A stretch of DNA of 64,000 bases from Gadus chalcogrammus. Lineage: Eukaryota > Chordata > Actinopteri > Gadiformes > Gadidae. Each line of letters begins with the position of its first letter. The first letter of the stretch is position 1. The position numbers and the translations under genes were made by a program. The stretch spans positions 29,415,335-29,479,334 of the forward strand of contig NC_079427.1 in NCBI RefSeq assembly GCF_026213295.1, in the 5' to 3' direction. Of the stretch, positions 1 to 20,608 are shown piece after piece. Under the pieces are notes generated by a model, which saw only the letters and a list, made by a program, of their open reading frames with translations, ran no database searches and was not told where the DNA came from.

Positions 1-99
1 TGAGAGCCCTGTGTTTTTGACTCGTGACTAATAATTGTGGGTCACAGTTCCCTGAGGTCAGGTCTGTTGTAAGTTCAGCTGCTGGCTAAAGGAAACGAT

Positions 100-357
100 A
101 GTTATGATATTATAACTCTAGTTCTATGATTGTAGGCGTTGCCGTCTAGGCTTCGCCTTATGGGCTTGTCCCGGCTCTCGCGCACTGAAAATTTCAGCTA
201 TGCACCAATCACCGTGGGCACCGCCCACATGTATATAAAGCGGCACATACCGCCGCTCATCCTCCACGTTATTCTTTCAGCATTTGGAGGGTACAGCAGG
301 TGGGAAACTAGACGGCTACGCCTACAATCATAGAACTAGAGTTATAATATCATAACT
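100..357. repeat. Inverted repeat, probable terminal region of the DIRS relic
   Basis: A segment at about 100-150 is repeated in reverse complement at about 316-357; both share a core reading GTTATAATATCATAAC in one direction. A related 'GTCTAGGCTWCGSCTTATGGGCT' type motif follows both arms (147-170 and 383-406). DIRS elements end in inverted and complementary repeats instead of ordinary LTRs, and a DIRS coding relic lies at 2185-3870 in the matching orientation. I infer this is the 3' terminal region of that element. It could also be an unrelated foldback MITE. Confidence 0.45.
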
Positions 358-776
358 ATTGTTCTATTTCATGTAGGCTACGCCGTCTAGGCTACGGCTT
401 ATGGGCTAAGGCGAAGCTGCGAGCGGAGCCCAATCGATGTACTCCTGCTGGACCCCAGTCAAAAAACTTAAGTCACCAGGGGTCTCATTTATAAAACTGT
501 GCGTGGGATCGTTACTAAAAATGTGCGTACGCCCAGAAGCCAAGTTTTGCGTGCGCCAAAACAATTTCGGATTTATAAAACACTGCGTACGCAAACATGT
601 ACGCAATCTTTGCTTTATAAATCACATACTGACTACAATTGTGCGCAGCTGAATGAGCTTCACGTTCCGCCCTCTACACGCCCCTTTTTAACCATAAATG
701 GTCAATGAAAATGACCTCATGAATGCGATCTGCATATAAAACACTCAGATGCCGGTATTATGTCTTGTTGGAAACA

Positions 777-1010
777 ATGGCAGAAGTACTGAGAAAATCA
801 AAAAAGCGAAATTTCACGGAGGTTGAAGTGGAGACACTTGTGGGTGAGATGGAGGCCCGAAAGGTAGTTTTGTTCTGCGGTCACGGGATTGGGATCGCCA
901 AAAACAAAAAGCAGAGTTAGTGGCAACATGTTGCTGCAGCAGTGAACTCTGCAGTAGCACGGAGCGCACTGTCCCAGAATTAAAAAAGAAGTGGTCTGAC
1001 ATAGAGTTAC
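777..1010 (+). pseudogene. Harbinger Myb/SANT-like protein fragment
   Basis: The + strand from ATG 777 encodes a basic start (KKRNF) and the 'F-x-E-x-E-x-E-x-L' helix typical of the Myb-like DNA-binding protein carried by Harbinger transposons. A frameshift and stop at about 920 interrupt it; the homologous reading resumes with 'VAAAVNSA' and ends near 1010 with 'KKKWSDIE', the usual third helix. The rest is missing. In autonomous elements this protein helps the transposase enter the nucleus and bind DNA. Confidence 0.6.
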
Positions 1011-1014
1011 ATAT

Positions 1015-1275
1015 TTTTATGTAGCCTACCAATAAATCGTTATGGTCCCTAAATACCCTCTCCCTCCGAATCCTGCCATTTGCATGGTCCGCCAGAAGTG
1101 CCATATGGTGCAGCATTACCACGGCGCTCACCTCTGTATTTATAGGGTTACGGTAATAAGACTGAACGAGAACGCCTTGGATAATCAGTTTGTAATCACC
1201 CATGTAAAATGTTCTTGAACATAAACCCTTTTTAATGCCTGATTTGTCATGAAAAGCATCAAGAGTAACGGACAA
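1015..1275 (-). pseudogene. Harbinger transposase N-terminal fragment
   Basis: The - strand between 1275 and 1015 reads into an 'RIRRERVFRD' segment, which is typical of the N-terminus of Harbinger (HARBI1-like) transposases just before the DDE nuclease domain. The DDE domain is absent from the element. The fragment lies opposite the Myb-like fragment, as in intact Harbinger elements. Confidence 0.55.
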
Positions 1276-1836
1276 CGATTGTGATGAGGAGTGTGGCTTG
1301 GTTTTTCACACTTGGGATTTAATTGACATTTGATTATGTGTTTACAGTGTCACATAAAAATATTATGTTCTTGACACATGTTGGACAGATGCTTTATTCC
1401 ATGCAGTCGCGCCGTCAGTGGACAGTATGGAGTGACGGGATTAAATATAGAGAATTTATTTTTATTTCTATTCTAAGGAGATATTTCTGGAGTTATAACT
1501 GAGAAATAACGTAGTGGACTTAAATTATTCTGATTACATAGATATAACGCATGATACGGGTTGAAATTAAATTAATGAAGGGCGATGATGAAACATAATC
1601 GTTCTTCTCACTCTACAATTCTTCGGTCTGACTTCAGTTCACCACCACACCATCTGTGTCGCCAATTCTCCTTTTCCTCTAAACTATGCGTACGCATGGG
1701 TCAGAGTTTGCTTAGGGCTGCGCACATTTTCCCGTCAAGTTGGTTTTTTATTGATCACAACCTTGGCGTGGAAAGTCACGTACGCCAATTTCAGCCCCGT
1801 TTTGTGCGTACGCAACGGTTATAAATGAGACCCCAG

Positions 1837-2184
1837 GGCACATAAGACTCCAAAAAGCAGAGGATGTGCAAAACACAACAGCTTAATAAAAAACGAATTC
1901 CTCCTAGATCAAGCAAGGCGATGATCAAGAGAAAAAAGTGAGTCTGTAAAGACTCCGGCTCCAATCCGTGCTTCATGGAATCCATGAAAAGTGAAGAGAA
2001 AAACCTGAGTAATACGGTTTCCATTAGGTCCGCTACCACCGGGGGCGGAGCTATGGAGTTCGACTCTCCAATAAGGGGCTTCTCTCGTCAGTTTCTTATT
2101 TGAAAAAACGGCGGGAGTGATATATTGGCAGACAAAACCAACTCGTCAATTGGCGAGCCAATAGGAACCCCTCTAGTCCGTTTT
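1837..2184. other. Unassigned flank between Harbinger and DIRS coding relics
   Basis: No convincing coding signal. If the surrounding DIRS reading is right, this and the 380-476 segment are what is left of the region where the tyrosine recombinase would lie; no recombinase motif is visible. Confidence 0.35.
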
Positions 2185-3870
2185 TCATTTGAACGGCGGG
2201 AGAGCGAAATTCTGGGCGCCCGCGATATGCAGGGCTCTCAGACTGAGGAGATACTGATGAGCCCAAAGCCAGAGCTCAACCGCCTTTTGGTGGAGAGCAG
2301 AGGAGGGCACTCCCCCCTGTCTGTTTATGTACGCTGCCGCCGACACGCTGTCTGTCCTGATCAGAACGTGGCGGCCACATACAGGGTGAAAGAAATGCAA
2401 CAGCACTTTCCTCACAGCGGCGAGTTCCAGCACATTTATGTGAGCTGTAGGGGGCGTGCGCCACTCGCCTCCCACCGAGTGAGAGAGGCACGTTCCTCCC
2501 CAACCCGTCAACGAGGCGTCCGTGAAGACCACTATGTAGGACGTCACTCTGCCTAGGGGGACACCCCTGAGAAGGGCGGGGGGGGTTCGCCAATATTCCT
2601 GGTCTGGTGACACCGAACAGGGTACGAGGAGCACCCTGGGCTTGTGTCGCATGGGGTCCAACCGTTGGCGAGCAAACCACAGCTGGAGTCTGCGCATAAA
2701 GAGCAGACCCAGGGTAACCACGGGATGGGCGGCTGCCATCAGCCCTAACAGGCGCATGGTGACAGTGCGGTCACGTTTCTGTGATCACGAAAGCGGGAGA
2801 GTGCCAACAGGATGGCGACTTGCCGAGAAGGCGAGAGCATCGCTGTCATGGTGGCAGAGTCTAGGCGAAGCCCCAAGTAGACTATCTGCCGGCCGGAGAG
2901 CGGGGAGCTCTTTTCCTAGTTGATGGCAAAACCCAGGAAAGAGCGATGGTTTATCACCGTCATGGTGTCCCTTCTCGCAGCTTCCTCTGAGTTGCACAGA
3001 ATAAGTAGGTTGTCGAGGTAGAAGAGAACCGTCTTTCCCTGACGCCTGAGCGGTCCCAACGCCGTCTCCACACACTTTGAGAAGGTGCGCGGGGCCAGGG
3101 AGTAGCCGAATGGCAGGCACTGGTACACGTACGCCCCTCCCATAAAGGCAAAACGGAGGAACTTCCCGTGCGCCTGCCAAACAGGGATCCAGGGATGTGA
3201 ACCAGTCCCCCTCTCTCACACATCCGAGCAGCGCTCTGATAGTGAGCATTCTGAATTTCCTCGCGGCAACGAATCTGTTGAACACGCGAAGATCCAGAAT
3301 AGGTCTCTTCTCCCCTGACTTCTTGGAAACCAGGAAGTAGCGGGAGTAAAACCCTAGGTGTGACTCGTGGGGGGGAACGGCAGTGATGGCCCCCTTCTCC
3401 AAGAGACGGGCCACCTCTGCTGCCAGAGCCGTGCTTGCCGCTGGGTCCCGTAGCCTGGTCTCCACCAAACCCATAAAGGGTGGGGGACGGCGCTTGAACT
3501 GTATGGGATGGCCCCATCTCAACGTGTTGTCCAACCACGATGGTAGAACGCACCGCTCTTGCCAACACGCATAACGGTCGGAGAGAGGGCGAGCTGACAG
3601 CTGAGGAACGCTGTCCAGGAATAACCCGTATTCCTCGGCTCCTACCGCCTCCAAACTGTGTGAACCAAGGGTGGCATCCCATGAAAGAGAGGAGCCTCAG
3701 CGAGCGTGGTAGACGTTACAGAGCTAGTCGCTGTACAAACAGCGAGCTGTCTAGACGCCGCGCTCGTGTCCGCTGAACAGGCAGCAAGCAGTCTAGCCGC
3801 AGCACTCGTGACCGCGCGTTGTCCACTGGCTGTAACCACAGCGCGCAGACCCGTCTTCTCACCTTCCACA
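2185..3870 (-). pseudogene. DIRS-type retroelement relic: gag end, reverse transcriptase, RNase H
   Basis: On the - strand the order is a degenerate Ala/Ser/Thr-rich gag end (3870-3640), reverse transcriptase (3654 to about 2790) and RNase H (about 2757-2185). RT motifs include 'YFLVSKKSGEKRPILDLR', 'QCLPFGYSLAPRTF' and the catalytic box, which reads FYLDN where YxDD is expected (second Asp changed to Asn). RNase H motifs are 'FTDASLTGWGG', 'NVLELAAV' and 'RTDSVSAAAYINRQGG', which are typical of DIRS. At least one frameshift near 3140 splits the RT. No tyrosine recombinase is seen. The region is GC-richer than its surroundings. Confidence 0.8.
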
Positions 3871-4570
3871 GACTGTAGAAGGGAGGTAGAGGGGATAATG
3901 TGGGGAACCAGGAGACTGGTACAAGTGTCCGTATCTACGGGCTTGTGTAATGAGTCTCCAGTCTGCCCACGAAGCTCAAAGGGACGCCGCTTCTTAGAAG
4001 CAGATGAACCAGAGGTTATGTAAACACGAATTACTTAATTCCTTTTGCTTATGCCCTGTTTACACCTACCCGATGGTGCCCGATGGCTAAATCAGCAGCT
4101 ATCGTTATAACATCGGCAAATAGCGTGGTTGCATCGGGAAACACCGTTACTCTTCCCGGGAACATCGTTAGACAACAGGAAGAAACGGGAAGAAATGCTC
4201 AATGATCGGGCAACATCGGGCAACATCGGCAAAGAACGAACATGTTTGTTAATTTTGGGTCTATCGGGGTAGAATCAGTTACCAGGTGTTGCTATGGGCT
4301 AATCGGCTATAATCGGGAATAGAACGGGAGTATAACGTAAGACATCGCAAATCGTTCGGGAATTTTCCTGGGCACATCGGCTATATTCGTTAATCTTCCG
4401 CGCTTTATCGTGTTTTATCGTCTTTATATCGGCACCCTCAACACACGAAAGACCCTCGAGAACCCTAGACAAATAACGATTGTGAGCAGGCGCGTCGTTA
4501 GCAATTGAAAACATCCGGGGCTTTAGCCCGGGGGGGAGCACCATCCTGACTCCTGCGTGCTACGGTATCT

Positions 4571-4615
4571 TAATTAATTAATTAATTAATTAATTAATGT
4601 ATCGATTAATTAATT
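4571..4615. repeat. (TTAA)n simple repeat
   Basis: Repeated TTAA units, with a short interruption near 4598-4605. Confidence 0.9.
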
Positions 4616-4679
4616 AAGGGCGCCCCCAACACATAGGTCGCCTATGCCGAGCGCCAGGGCAAAAATAAGACATTAGAAT

Positions 4680-6037
4680 AGCCTATATAGCCTGCGTGCA
4701 CATGTCAAGAAGCCATCGCTGCTCCGACGGACCTTTCTCCCCCAGCCAGGCAACGGCAAGTAAGTAGTGGTCTGCTTTTATGTTTCATTTTTAAGTTATT
4801 ACTTATTGTCCGTGTAGGTTTAATGTTACAGATAAAAACATGCTTTATATTTAGTCAGCATTTCAGAGTTCTAATGTTTTCCCGGAATATGCATTCCTAA
4901 ACTGTTCACGTCAAGTTCTCTTTAAGATCGCATGAGATGATATGTGCTATCGCGCGACCTGTAACCAGGAAGTAAACACTCGCTTGCATGAAATGATATG
5001 CGCTATCGCGCGACGTGTAACCAGGTTGTAGATTTAAATAATGAAAAAATAATCTTCCCAGACTTTCTGTTACTTGCTTATGCTGTATGCAAGTTGTTTA
5101 AGAACCTTATCTCCATATAAATCTGAGCTGTACATGAATCTGTTAATGAAGTCTCATTTCGACTCCTTCCTCCACTTCACTACATGTATTCATGTTCTGT
5201 TGCTTGCAGTTAACTACAGCCGCCCTTCCTGGGTAACGCCACCACCAATCCCTGGTCATCCATTGAAGACATCTCTCTCACTCTGCACAGTCACACTGTT
5301 GCCGCTTCATTCTCATTGTCTCATAATCTCATTATTATGGCTGCTGTGGATGCTTTAAAAAATAAACATTTTTCTCTTAGGTAAAATCAAACCAGTGGGA
5401 TGTTAGATTGAAAACCTCCAAAGCAATGTATTAAAAATTGAAAGACAGTCCTATGTGAAGTTTCTTTTTTGGGGATTTTCAAAATGAGGTACCAGAAGGG
5501 ATTGTCAACCCACTGTTTCTCAACCCTCTCTGATTATTACTATGAGTAGTAGTATTGCATGCATACAGTACTCACATCAGCGCCACAGTAAGCCTATAGA
5601 GGCTGCAACCATTTGCTTCTCAAAAGATTGTAGTGTTTTAGAATGAACAACCACTAGAGAGACAAGACGAGACTAATTTTGATTGACAAGTTGGCTAGAT
5701 TTATATATGTATTTATATTATTTTTTTATTTATAAGAATGAAATAAATTGTGTAATGAAAGAATAAAACAATGATTGATGCATTTTTGTTAGAATAACAT
5801 CTTGCTCCCGCGGCCAGTGCCAGCGCCGGCATTGCAAGGGGAGGGATATTACGTACATGTGCAGGAGGCGGGATAAGTGCGGCCGCTGTCACTCAGGTTT
5901 GTTTTGGTTTGACGCAGACAGCATGGAGGCAGAACAGACCGCAGAAGTCAACGCGATCGTCTTCAATGTTGCTGCAACGATGCAGCATATATTCAGAAGA
6001 GCAGCCAGTACTTACGTGTATGAAAGCAGCTATATAT
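4680..6037. other. Transposon interior without recognised product
   Basis: Contains a GC-rich segment ending in a good splice-donor context (CGGCAAGTAAGTAG at about 4756) and, about 600 bp later, 'AATAAA' near 5357-5364. That would suit a short spliced transcript, but no reading frame here resembles a known protein. Confidence 0.3.
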
Positions 6038-6045
6038 ATATATAC

Positions 6046-6080
<35 letters not shown>
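6036..6080. repeat. (TA)n plus poly-T tract
   Basis: Short TA repeat followed by a run of about 30 T, seen directly. Confidence 0.9.
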
Positions 6081-6082
<2 letters not shown>

Positions 6083-6659
6083 GGCAGAGATCCGGGGCTG
6101 ATCCCAAAAGATCCGGGGCTATAGCCCCGAATGCCCAGGTCTAACGACGCGCCTGATTGTGAGTGACCAGATTGTGTTAAGGAAGACCCTCAATCTGCCA
6201 CTTGGGTATAAATAGGGGGTGATGGATGGATGTCCTACTTTTATAATTACAGGGTACTTCGCCCATTTAGAACCGGCGTTCTATTATTATAAAATCGCTA
6301 TTGTAATATAAATAAATATATAAATAAATATCAGTCTAAACCAGTCTCCCCTTTGCCTTCTCCCAAAATGACGCCAAATGACGCCAAACGCGTCATTTGA
6401 CGTGTTTGGCGTCATTCGAAATGACGTCAAATGACGCCAAACGCACTTCGGGTGTCTTCCCTGGCATAAATCGTTATGTTATCGTTATAACATCGGGTAT
6501 GTGTAAATGCTACCCCGATAAATTGACCCGATCATACATTATCAGCCCGATGTCACCCGAATCACCCCGACTTTCACATCGGTGGTCCATCGGCCATTAG
6601 CGGCCATTAGCGGGATGGTGTAAACGGGGCATTAACATGAATGACGTTGGTGGTGACTT

Positions 6660-6925
6660 TTTATCACTAAAAGTGTTTTTGTGACAAATGGATTGATCAA
6701 TGACTCTCACGTTCCTCTGCTTGCGATCATTGCGATTCACCATTTATTGATCCATTTATTCAAAAGATCCAAAGACAAAGAACGGGTGCATTACGGTATA
6801 ATTTTTATAATATTGTTAATAAACATTTCAGTTGCGTTAGTATTCAATTTTTTATTTGCTTGTTTAGCTGTGCATGTCAGTTAACAATGTTGGTGTATTA
6901 CTATTATTTATGTGGGTAGGCTACT
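6660..6925 (+). repeat. Arm of a dispersed inverted duplication (partner at 10958-11245)
   Basis: About 265 bp from 'ATCACTAAAAGTGTTTTTGT' to 'GTGGGTAGGCTACTC' recurs in reverse complement at 10958-11245 with scattered differences. The two arms lie on opposite sides of tekt1 exons at 7511-9279, with the second inside a tekt1 intron. Probably two copies of one non-coding transposon inserted in opposite directions. Confidence 0.7.
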
Positions 6926-7144
6926 CTGATCGATACGTTACCATTTATTTGTATATAAATTATTGATTGCATTTTTAGTAAATAATTGGAAGGAATGTGT
7001 TTCTTAAGCAATAACATTGAACTGTGTTTCTGTAGGCTTACATCAATTTACTATGTTGTTGGTGATATTTGTTAGATGGAGCAATCTTTCATATCTATGA
7101 AGTTAACTACTTCCATGCAGGGTTTGAGTTATGATTCCATCTTT

Positions 7145-7270
7145 GTGGGGGTCTCTTGAAGTTGTTGGGGGGTGGGGGGGGGAAGACCGTAACGGCCTTG
7201 CGCTCAGTTGTTGACGGGGGAGGGGGGGGACGGTACCGGCCTTGCGCTGGTTTGTTGAAGGGGGGGTGCT
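7145..7270 (+). repeat. G-rich triplicated repeat, about 45-bp unit
   Basis: Three imperfect units, each with a run of G (GGGGGGTGGGGGGGG, then GGGGGAGGGGGGG, then GGGGGGG) followed by 'GGCCTTGCGCT'. It is about 240 bp upstream of a tekt1 exon, inside the intron, and has G-quadruplex potential on the + strand. Confidence 0.7.
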
Positions 7271-7510
7271 AAATAACAAGAATATTTCTGCATCCGGTAC
7301 GTCATGAACTAGGGCGTGGCTAGGCTCCCGTGATGCGGAAGCATGTCTCTCCTTCATGTTGCCCTGCGCCATTGAGCAGTTTACATAGGAATGAATGGGC
7401 GCCATTTTGGAATCCGGTGTCTGTTCTATAATATGTCCATGGTTACAATATGTGTTTATGGATACTTTGTGCTTGTCAAATGTAAATATTTATTTATTAA
7501 CACGATTCAG

Positions 7511-16282
<8,772 letters not shown>

Positions 16283-16401
16283 TGGGGCGTTCCCATTCAC
16301 AAACAGTGAACCATAGCTGATGGAAGTATTGGGTTGTTAAGGGGAATGCAGTAGAGAGTTGTTTGTTGTGAGAGCTATGTGACATCCTGGAAACGATTAC
16401 C

Positions 16402-16407
16402 AATAAA
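16402..16407 (+). terminator. tekt1 polyadenylation signal AATAAA
   Basis: AATAAA lies 120 bp after the tekt1 stop; the first such hexamer downstream. Confidence 0.65.
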
Positions 16408-17097
16408 AATGAAATGGCATCCAACTATTTCTCTTTTTTTATTTTCCTATCACAAAATGATTGCTAGAGGCAATTTTCAATGTCTGTCAAAGACTATGTC
16501 TATAGAATCATTGGTGCCACCTTGTGGACACCTGTACGTTCTGCATGAAGTTCAGGCCTTTTCCCTAACCTTTGACAGTACCCATATTACACCAGAATGC
16601 CTGAGAAGAGGTTCTGTTGTTCTGAGACAACATGCTTCGGAGGCAGTGGTCCATGTCAGTGCTTTTTAAGTACCGTAGTTTTGTAACTTTTATGAGTGTT
16701 ATAGCGATGTTGTATATCAATGCACCACACACCGTAGCGTTATGCTATAGGTGTCCGGGAAGCCTTGCCCTCACTCGGACGCGTACATTAAAAACATTGT
16801 TCCTCAGACTGAGCTTCACAATCCACACACACCGGGGTGTTGAACAGATCAGAAAATCAAATCGTAACATCAGATCAGAATATCAGATCAGAACATCAGA
16901 TCGTAACATCAGATCAGAGAATCAGACCAGAACAGCAGATCAGAACATCAGACCAGAAAGGGCTTTCCGTCTCAACAACCCGGAAGTCCTGAGGTTTTCC
17001 AAGTCTACAAACTAATAACAATGCCATCATTATTACTCAAGGACACGAGTATCACCCGCATAAACATTCACCAAAATTAAACTGTATCAAACTCAAG
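16408..17097. other. Downstream of tekt1; short degenerate tandem repeat
   Basis: No gene seen. At 16845-16960 there is an imperfect repeat of 10-15 bp units based on 'ATCAGATCAGAAC'. Confidence 0.6.
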
Positions 17098-17752
17098 TGT
17101 CGTGGCAATTTCTGTATCAGATATTGCGTCTAAGCAGATGAGATATTTAGATGCAAAAAGCACACAATACTGTTGACAATTAGTGTTTATATATATTTGT
17201 AATAAAAGTACGAACAAAGATACATCACAACATGCATCAACAAACAACATAACAGGCATACATTACAATAATCTGAGGCCTCAGATGGGAGCTCCTCTTT
17301 GCGTGTTACTTCATTCTCTGAAGGTACGCTCAGACAAGTCCCCTGAGTCTTCCAATCAATGAGTTTTTATTCACTTGGGTTGGCATCTGGAGGGGGTGGT
17401 CCCCCAATACTAAAAGTCTTTGTTCACCAGATTGTTATCTTTACAGTTGAAGCTCCCCCCCCCCGAGGCTAAGGTGGGGTCGGCGGCCGTGTCATGTAAC
17501 TCTCTGACTTTGTTTACGCTAGCCAGAGTGTCGAGGAAAAGGCCCATACTTCAAAGCATTGCTTGGGAGATGACACACGAAAAGATAGGAACAGGCAGGC
17601 AATAAAATGCATCACACGACTCTCGAACGTTCACACTTTAAATGACCCAAAAGGAGAGCAGAAGGCAGACACTATATAAAATTACACAGAATAGGAACAA
17701 AACTTAAATTCATATAGACCAAAACAATACAACATGTAGATTTTCCATCACA
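17098..17752 (-). repeat. ERV LTR 1
   Basis: 655 bp. Carries three substitutions not shared by the other LTRs (in the stretches AGTGTTTATA, GAACAAAGAT and GCTCAGACAAG) and a C10 run. Reading on the - strand there is TATATAG in the U3 part and AATAAA (17371-17366) as likely poly(A) signal. Confidence 0.9.
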
Positions 17753-18058
17753 ATCCCCCCTTTGATTATTTATAATCACAAAATTATGCAACCTTTAGGA
17801 TTAAAATGATCACTTATTCACAACATGCATATGTTCATAATCTACTATGTCCGACCATGGCCTCCAAGTACAGATATTTATACCACCGTTCGCTTTTACA
17901 GAAGGTAGCATAAAATCACCTAACATCACAATCCAGTCCTCTGTTTCCATATATTCAAAAGTCATAAAAACAGGAAAAAAACCAGGAAAAACAAAGAAAC
18001 AAGGCTACCTTTTAAAAACATTTCTAAACAAAAATATTCTTATTTGATGTGTCCTTAA

Positions 18059-18488
18059 AGGCACCCAGTGCAACTCTATGTAAACATTCAATGAAAAATA
18101 AACATTCAATTTCTAGTCTTTTTTACACTTAGTAAGTTTCAATAACTCCATACCATTACATATCGACATTCAAGGAGCAAAGATGAGACGTCGCTGTGTG
18201 GTGAGAACTGATAGAAAATCGTAAACAACAACAATCGCCGGTGGGGAGAAGCCATTTTTCCATTGACTGGAAAGCTGCTTTATTTATTGTAGGTTACAAA
18301 AAATAAAGAAAATGGCGGCATTGTTGTTGTTATCGATTTTCTATCAGTTCTCACCACACAACGACGTCTCATCTTTGCTGCTTGAATGTCGGTATGTAAT
18401 GGTATGGAGTTATTGAAACTTACTACGTGTAAAAAAGACTAGAAATTGAATGTTTATTTTTAAGCCTCGAAAGTTGCACTGGGTGCCT
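18059..18488. mobile_element. Foldback MITE with TTAA duplication, ERV unit 1
   Basis: Ends AGGCACCCAGTGC and its reverse complement, flanked by TTAA (18055-18058 and 18489-18492). Arms of about 180 bp pair almost completely around an AT-rich loop. The TTAA site suits piggyBac or Kolobok-type elements. Confidence 0.8.
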
Positions 18489-19778
18489 TTAATGCTGCTT
18501 CCGTGATACAAACACATGAGTAGTTGGCAAGCACTTAATGTTTACTACTCTAAACATTAATTGTCAATCCAGTCAGTATCAATAACACACAGTATAACCC
18601 AACATTTTAACGGTATTCCTCTTCTCTTTCCCATTGTCCTTCATGATGTCTCTGAGGGACACTGCTCTTCTCTCCATCCGCCTGGACACGCCTCCACCTC
18701 TCTCTCTGCTTTCTGCCTCTCATTTACATCACGTGCTGTCCTTTGAAGTGCCTGTCCCCACGTCTCTCCCGTCTCTGAGACCCTCCTTTGTCTCAATGTT
18801 CAGGCCACTTCAATGTGGCTACACAGGCACCATGGAGGCCACCACTCTGGTGCTGTTGGTCCTGCTGGACTGTCTCCTTGTGTCGTCCAGCAGACCGTTC
18901 CGTAGCTCTTCAGGTGGGCCTCCCATGGTCTGTAACTTCATAAAGTCTGATGAAGAGGAGTCGTGACGTGGGGTATTTGCACTGTATTGGGCCACTGGTC
19001 GGGCTGAAAGCAGGAGGAGGAGGAGCGTTGTCCAGGTCCGGATCTATTTGAACAAAACTCGATGCAGATGGGTTATCTTTCTCCCCACCCCTTTCCTTAT
19101 CTTGTCTTGCCTTACGTTCTTATCTATCTCTTCTCCTTCCATAACACATACTTCTTCCAATCTCTCTCATACATTCATTAATTCACCTTGTTGCCATTTT
19201 GGCCATATAACATTAACAAAATATCATAATATTAAAAATCTGCATTTTCAATATTAGGCAATACACTTCTGTTGTCCCCGTCACGTTGTCAGTCGGGGGT
19301 CAGTCGGGGTTAGTCGGGGTTAGTCTGGGTCAGTTGGGGTCATGTCATGGCTGTGTGATATGGTTGACCATTAAATTGGTTGTGATAGATTGTAATAATC
19401 GAGTATCCACTGTCTACAATACACTGGAAAAAGCCTTCTGTTGAACCAATTAAAAAAAACAAGGGTAATGGTTCACATCTATATTACATAACTTGAGCCA
19501 ATGACAAATATATAGCTTGCCTCAAACAATATTTCCTATGTTCATAAAAACAAAATAATACAACTTGGCACCAAGTATAATTCTATTCTTTGAATGAAGT
19601 TAATACATTTAAATCGTATGTTAAATCCTAAACAAAAAAATATTGATTCACTCCAACAATTGTTTCTCATTTAAGAAATATCTATCAGGATCAGAAATAA
19701 TTTGTTTTATCAAACTTAAATTATTGTTTATAATCAAACAATTGTTTCTCATTTAAACATGAACTTTTTTTTGTATAC

Positions 19779-19973
19779 ATCATCATCATTTTTTCCCACT
19801 CGGCGCTCGCCGCTTCATGGCCTTGGGGCGCTTCTGCTGGAGAGTTGGAAATCTCTGTTCCAGCATCAGCAGTGTCAAAGACACCTCGATACTCGGCTTG
19901 GTGAAGCCGAGGATCGAACCAACAACCTTCAGGTTACCAGCCAACCCGCTCTACCACCTGAGCTACTGCCGCC
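19779..19973 (-). mobile_element. tRNA-derived SINE, ERV unit 1
   Basis: On the - strand a head of tRNA type shows an A box (TAGCTCAGGTGG, 19965-19954) and B box (GGTTCGATCC, 19920-19911) 34 bp apart, followed by a non-tRNA body and an (ATG)n-like tail at 19791-19779. The acceptor stem does not close, so it is a SINE and not a tRNA gene. Confidence 0.75.
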
Positions 19974-20608
19974 ACACAATATACAATATATATTAACAAT
20001 GTAAATGGCAGAGTTAGACCTACTCCAGACCTCCCTCCAGACACAGACAGACTGTCCTAGCTCACAGAACCAGTGAGTCATCGTCACTCTGGTCAAGGCT
20101 AGTGCTTTCACCTCAAAAAGTCGCCAAAAGTCACCAATAGCAGCTGAAAAAGAAGCTAGAATCTGTTTTAGGAAGAAAACAAAAAAAAATGATTTGGATT
20201 GAATGACAAAATTATTAATCAGTTGAATACACAACCTTAAAATTTTACATTTGTCAAAATGGATATTTCTTAATTGAGCTCCTAATTAAAAATATCTATA
20301 TTTCACAGTATTTTGAAATAAAAAAGAAGTTATTTTAAAAATAAAACAAAAATGTTTATTTGAATTGAATTACAAAATAATATTCAGATGAAGTACGGCT
20401 TAAAACCCTTTTTCCAGTGTAGCCCGTTGTTTAAAATAACCACATCTAATATTAAATTTAGCTGATTAGCTCGCGTAAGGCTGGTGAGAACCATACAACA
20501 ATCATTTGGATGTGGTGCTTGCGTGCGTTGTGACGTTGAGACCATTTTGCGTGTTTGTTTCATGGTGTTCATACCGCCTCCTTGGACCTGTCCTGCTCCT
20601 GCGTCCCG

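Larger units (their letters stand above)
480..1833. mobile_element. PIF/Harbinger DNA transposon, internally decayed, 3-bp CAG target duplication
   Basis: Terminal inverted repeats begin GGGTCTCATTTATAA on the left (480) and read the same in reverse complement at the right end (1833). The element is flanked by CAG at 477-479 and CAG at 1834-1836; 3-bp duplications of TWA or CWG type are usual for PIF/Harbinger. Inside are a Myb-like fragment (+ strand) and a transposase N-terminal fragment (- strand), the two-gene layout of Harbinger. Both are broken, so the copy is non-autonomous. It interrupts what appears to be a DIRS relic. Confidence 0.85.
4478..6165. repeat. Inner inverted repeat inside the 4.05-6.63 kb transposon
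   Basis: The segment 4478-4533 ('...GCGCGTCGTTAG...' followed by CCGGGGCTTTAGCCCGG) recurs in reverse complement at 6111-6165 (CCGGGGCTATAGCCCCG followed by 'CTAACGACGCGCC'). This suggests an inner transposon nested in, or parental to, the outer one. The GC-rich part of each arm is itself a palindrome. Confidence 0.6.
4052..6631. mobile_element. DNA transposon with TTA target duplication and 15-bp inverted ends
   Basis: The left end reads TGCCCTGTTTACACC (4052-4066) and the right end is its reverse complement with one difference (6617-6631). TTA flanks both ends (4049-4051 and 6632-6634). Subterminal sequence is rich in short 'atcggg/cccgat' repeats on both sides. No transposase is recognised, so this is a non-autonomous element; the 3-bp TWA duplication would suit a Harbinger-like superfamily, but that is inference. 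It holds a second, inner inverted repeat and several simple repeats. Confidence 0.75.

Noticed and set aside
18634..18966. 110-codon + strand frame in each ERV unit
   Set aside because: Antisense to the retroelement, with no family resemblance. Its repetition in all units only reflects the array.
19905..19973. A tRNA gene on the - strand
   Set aside because: A and B boxes are present, but the acceptor stem does not pair and a SINE-like body and tail follow.
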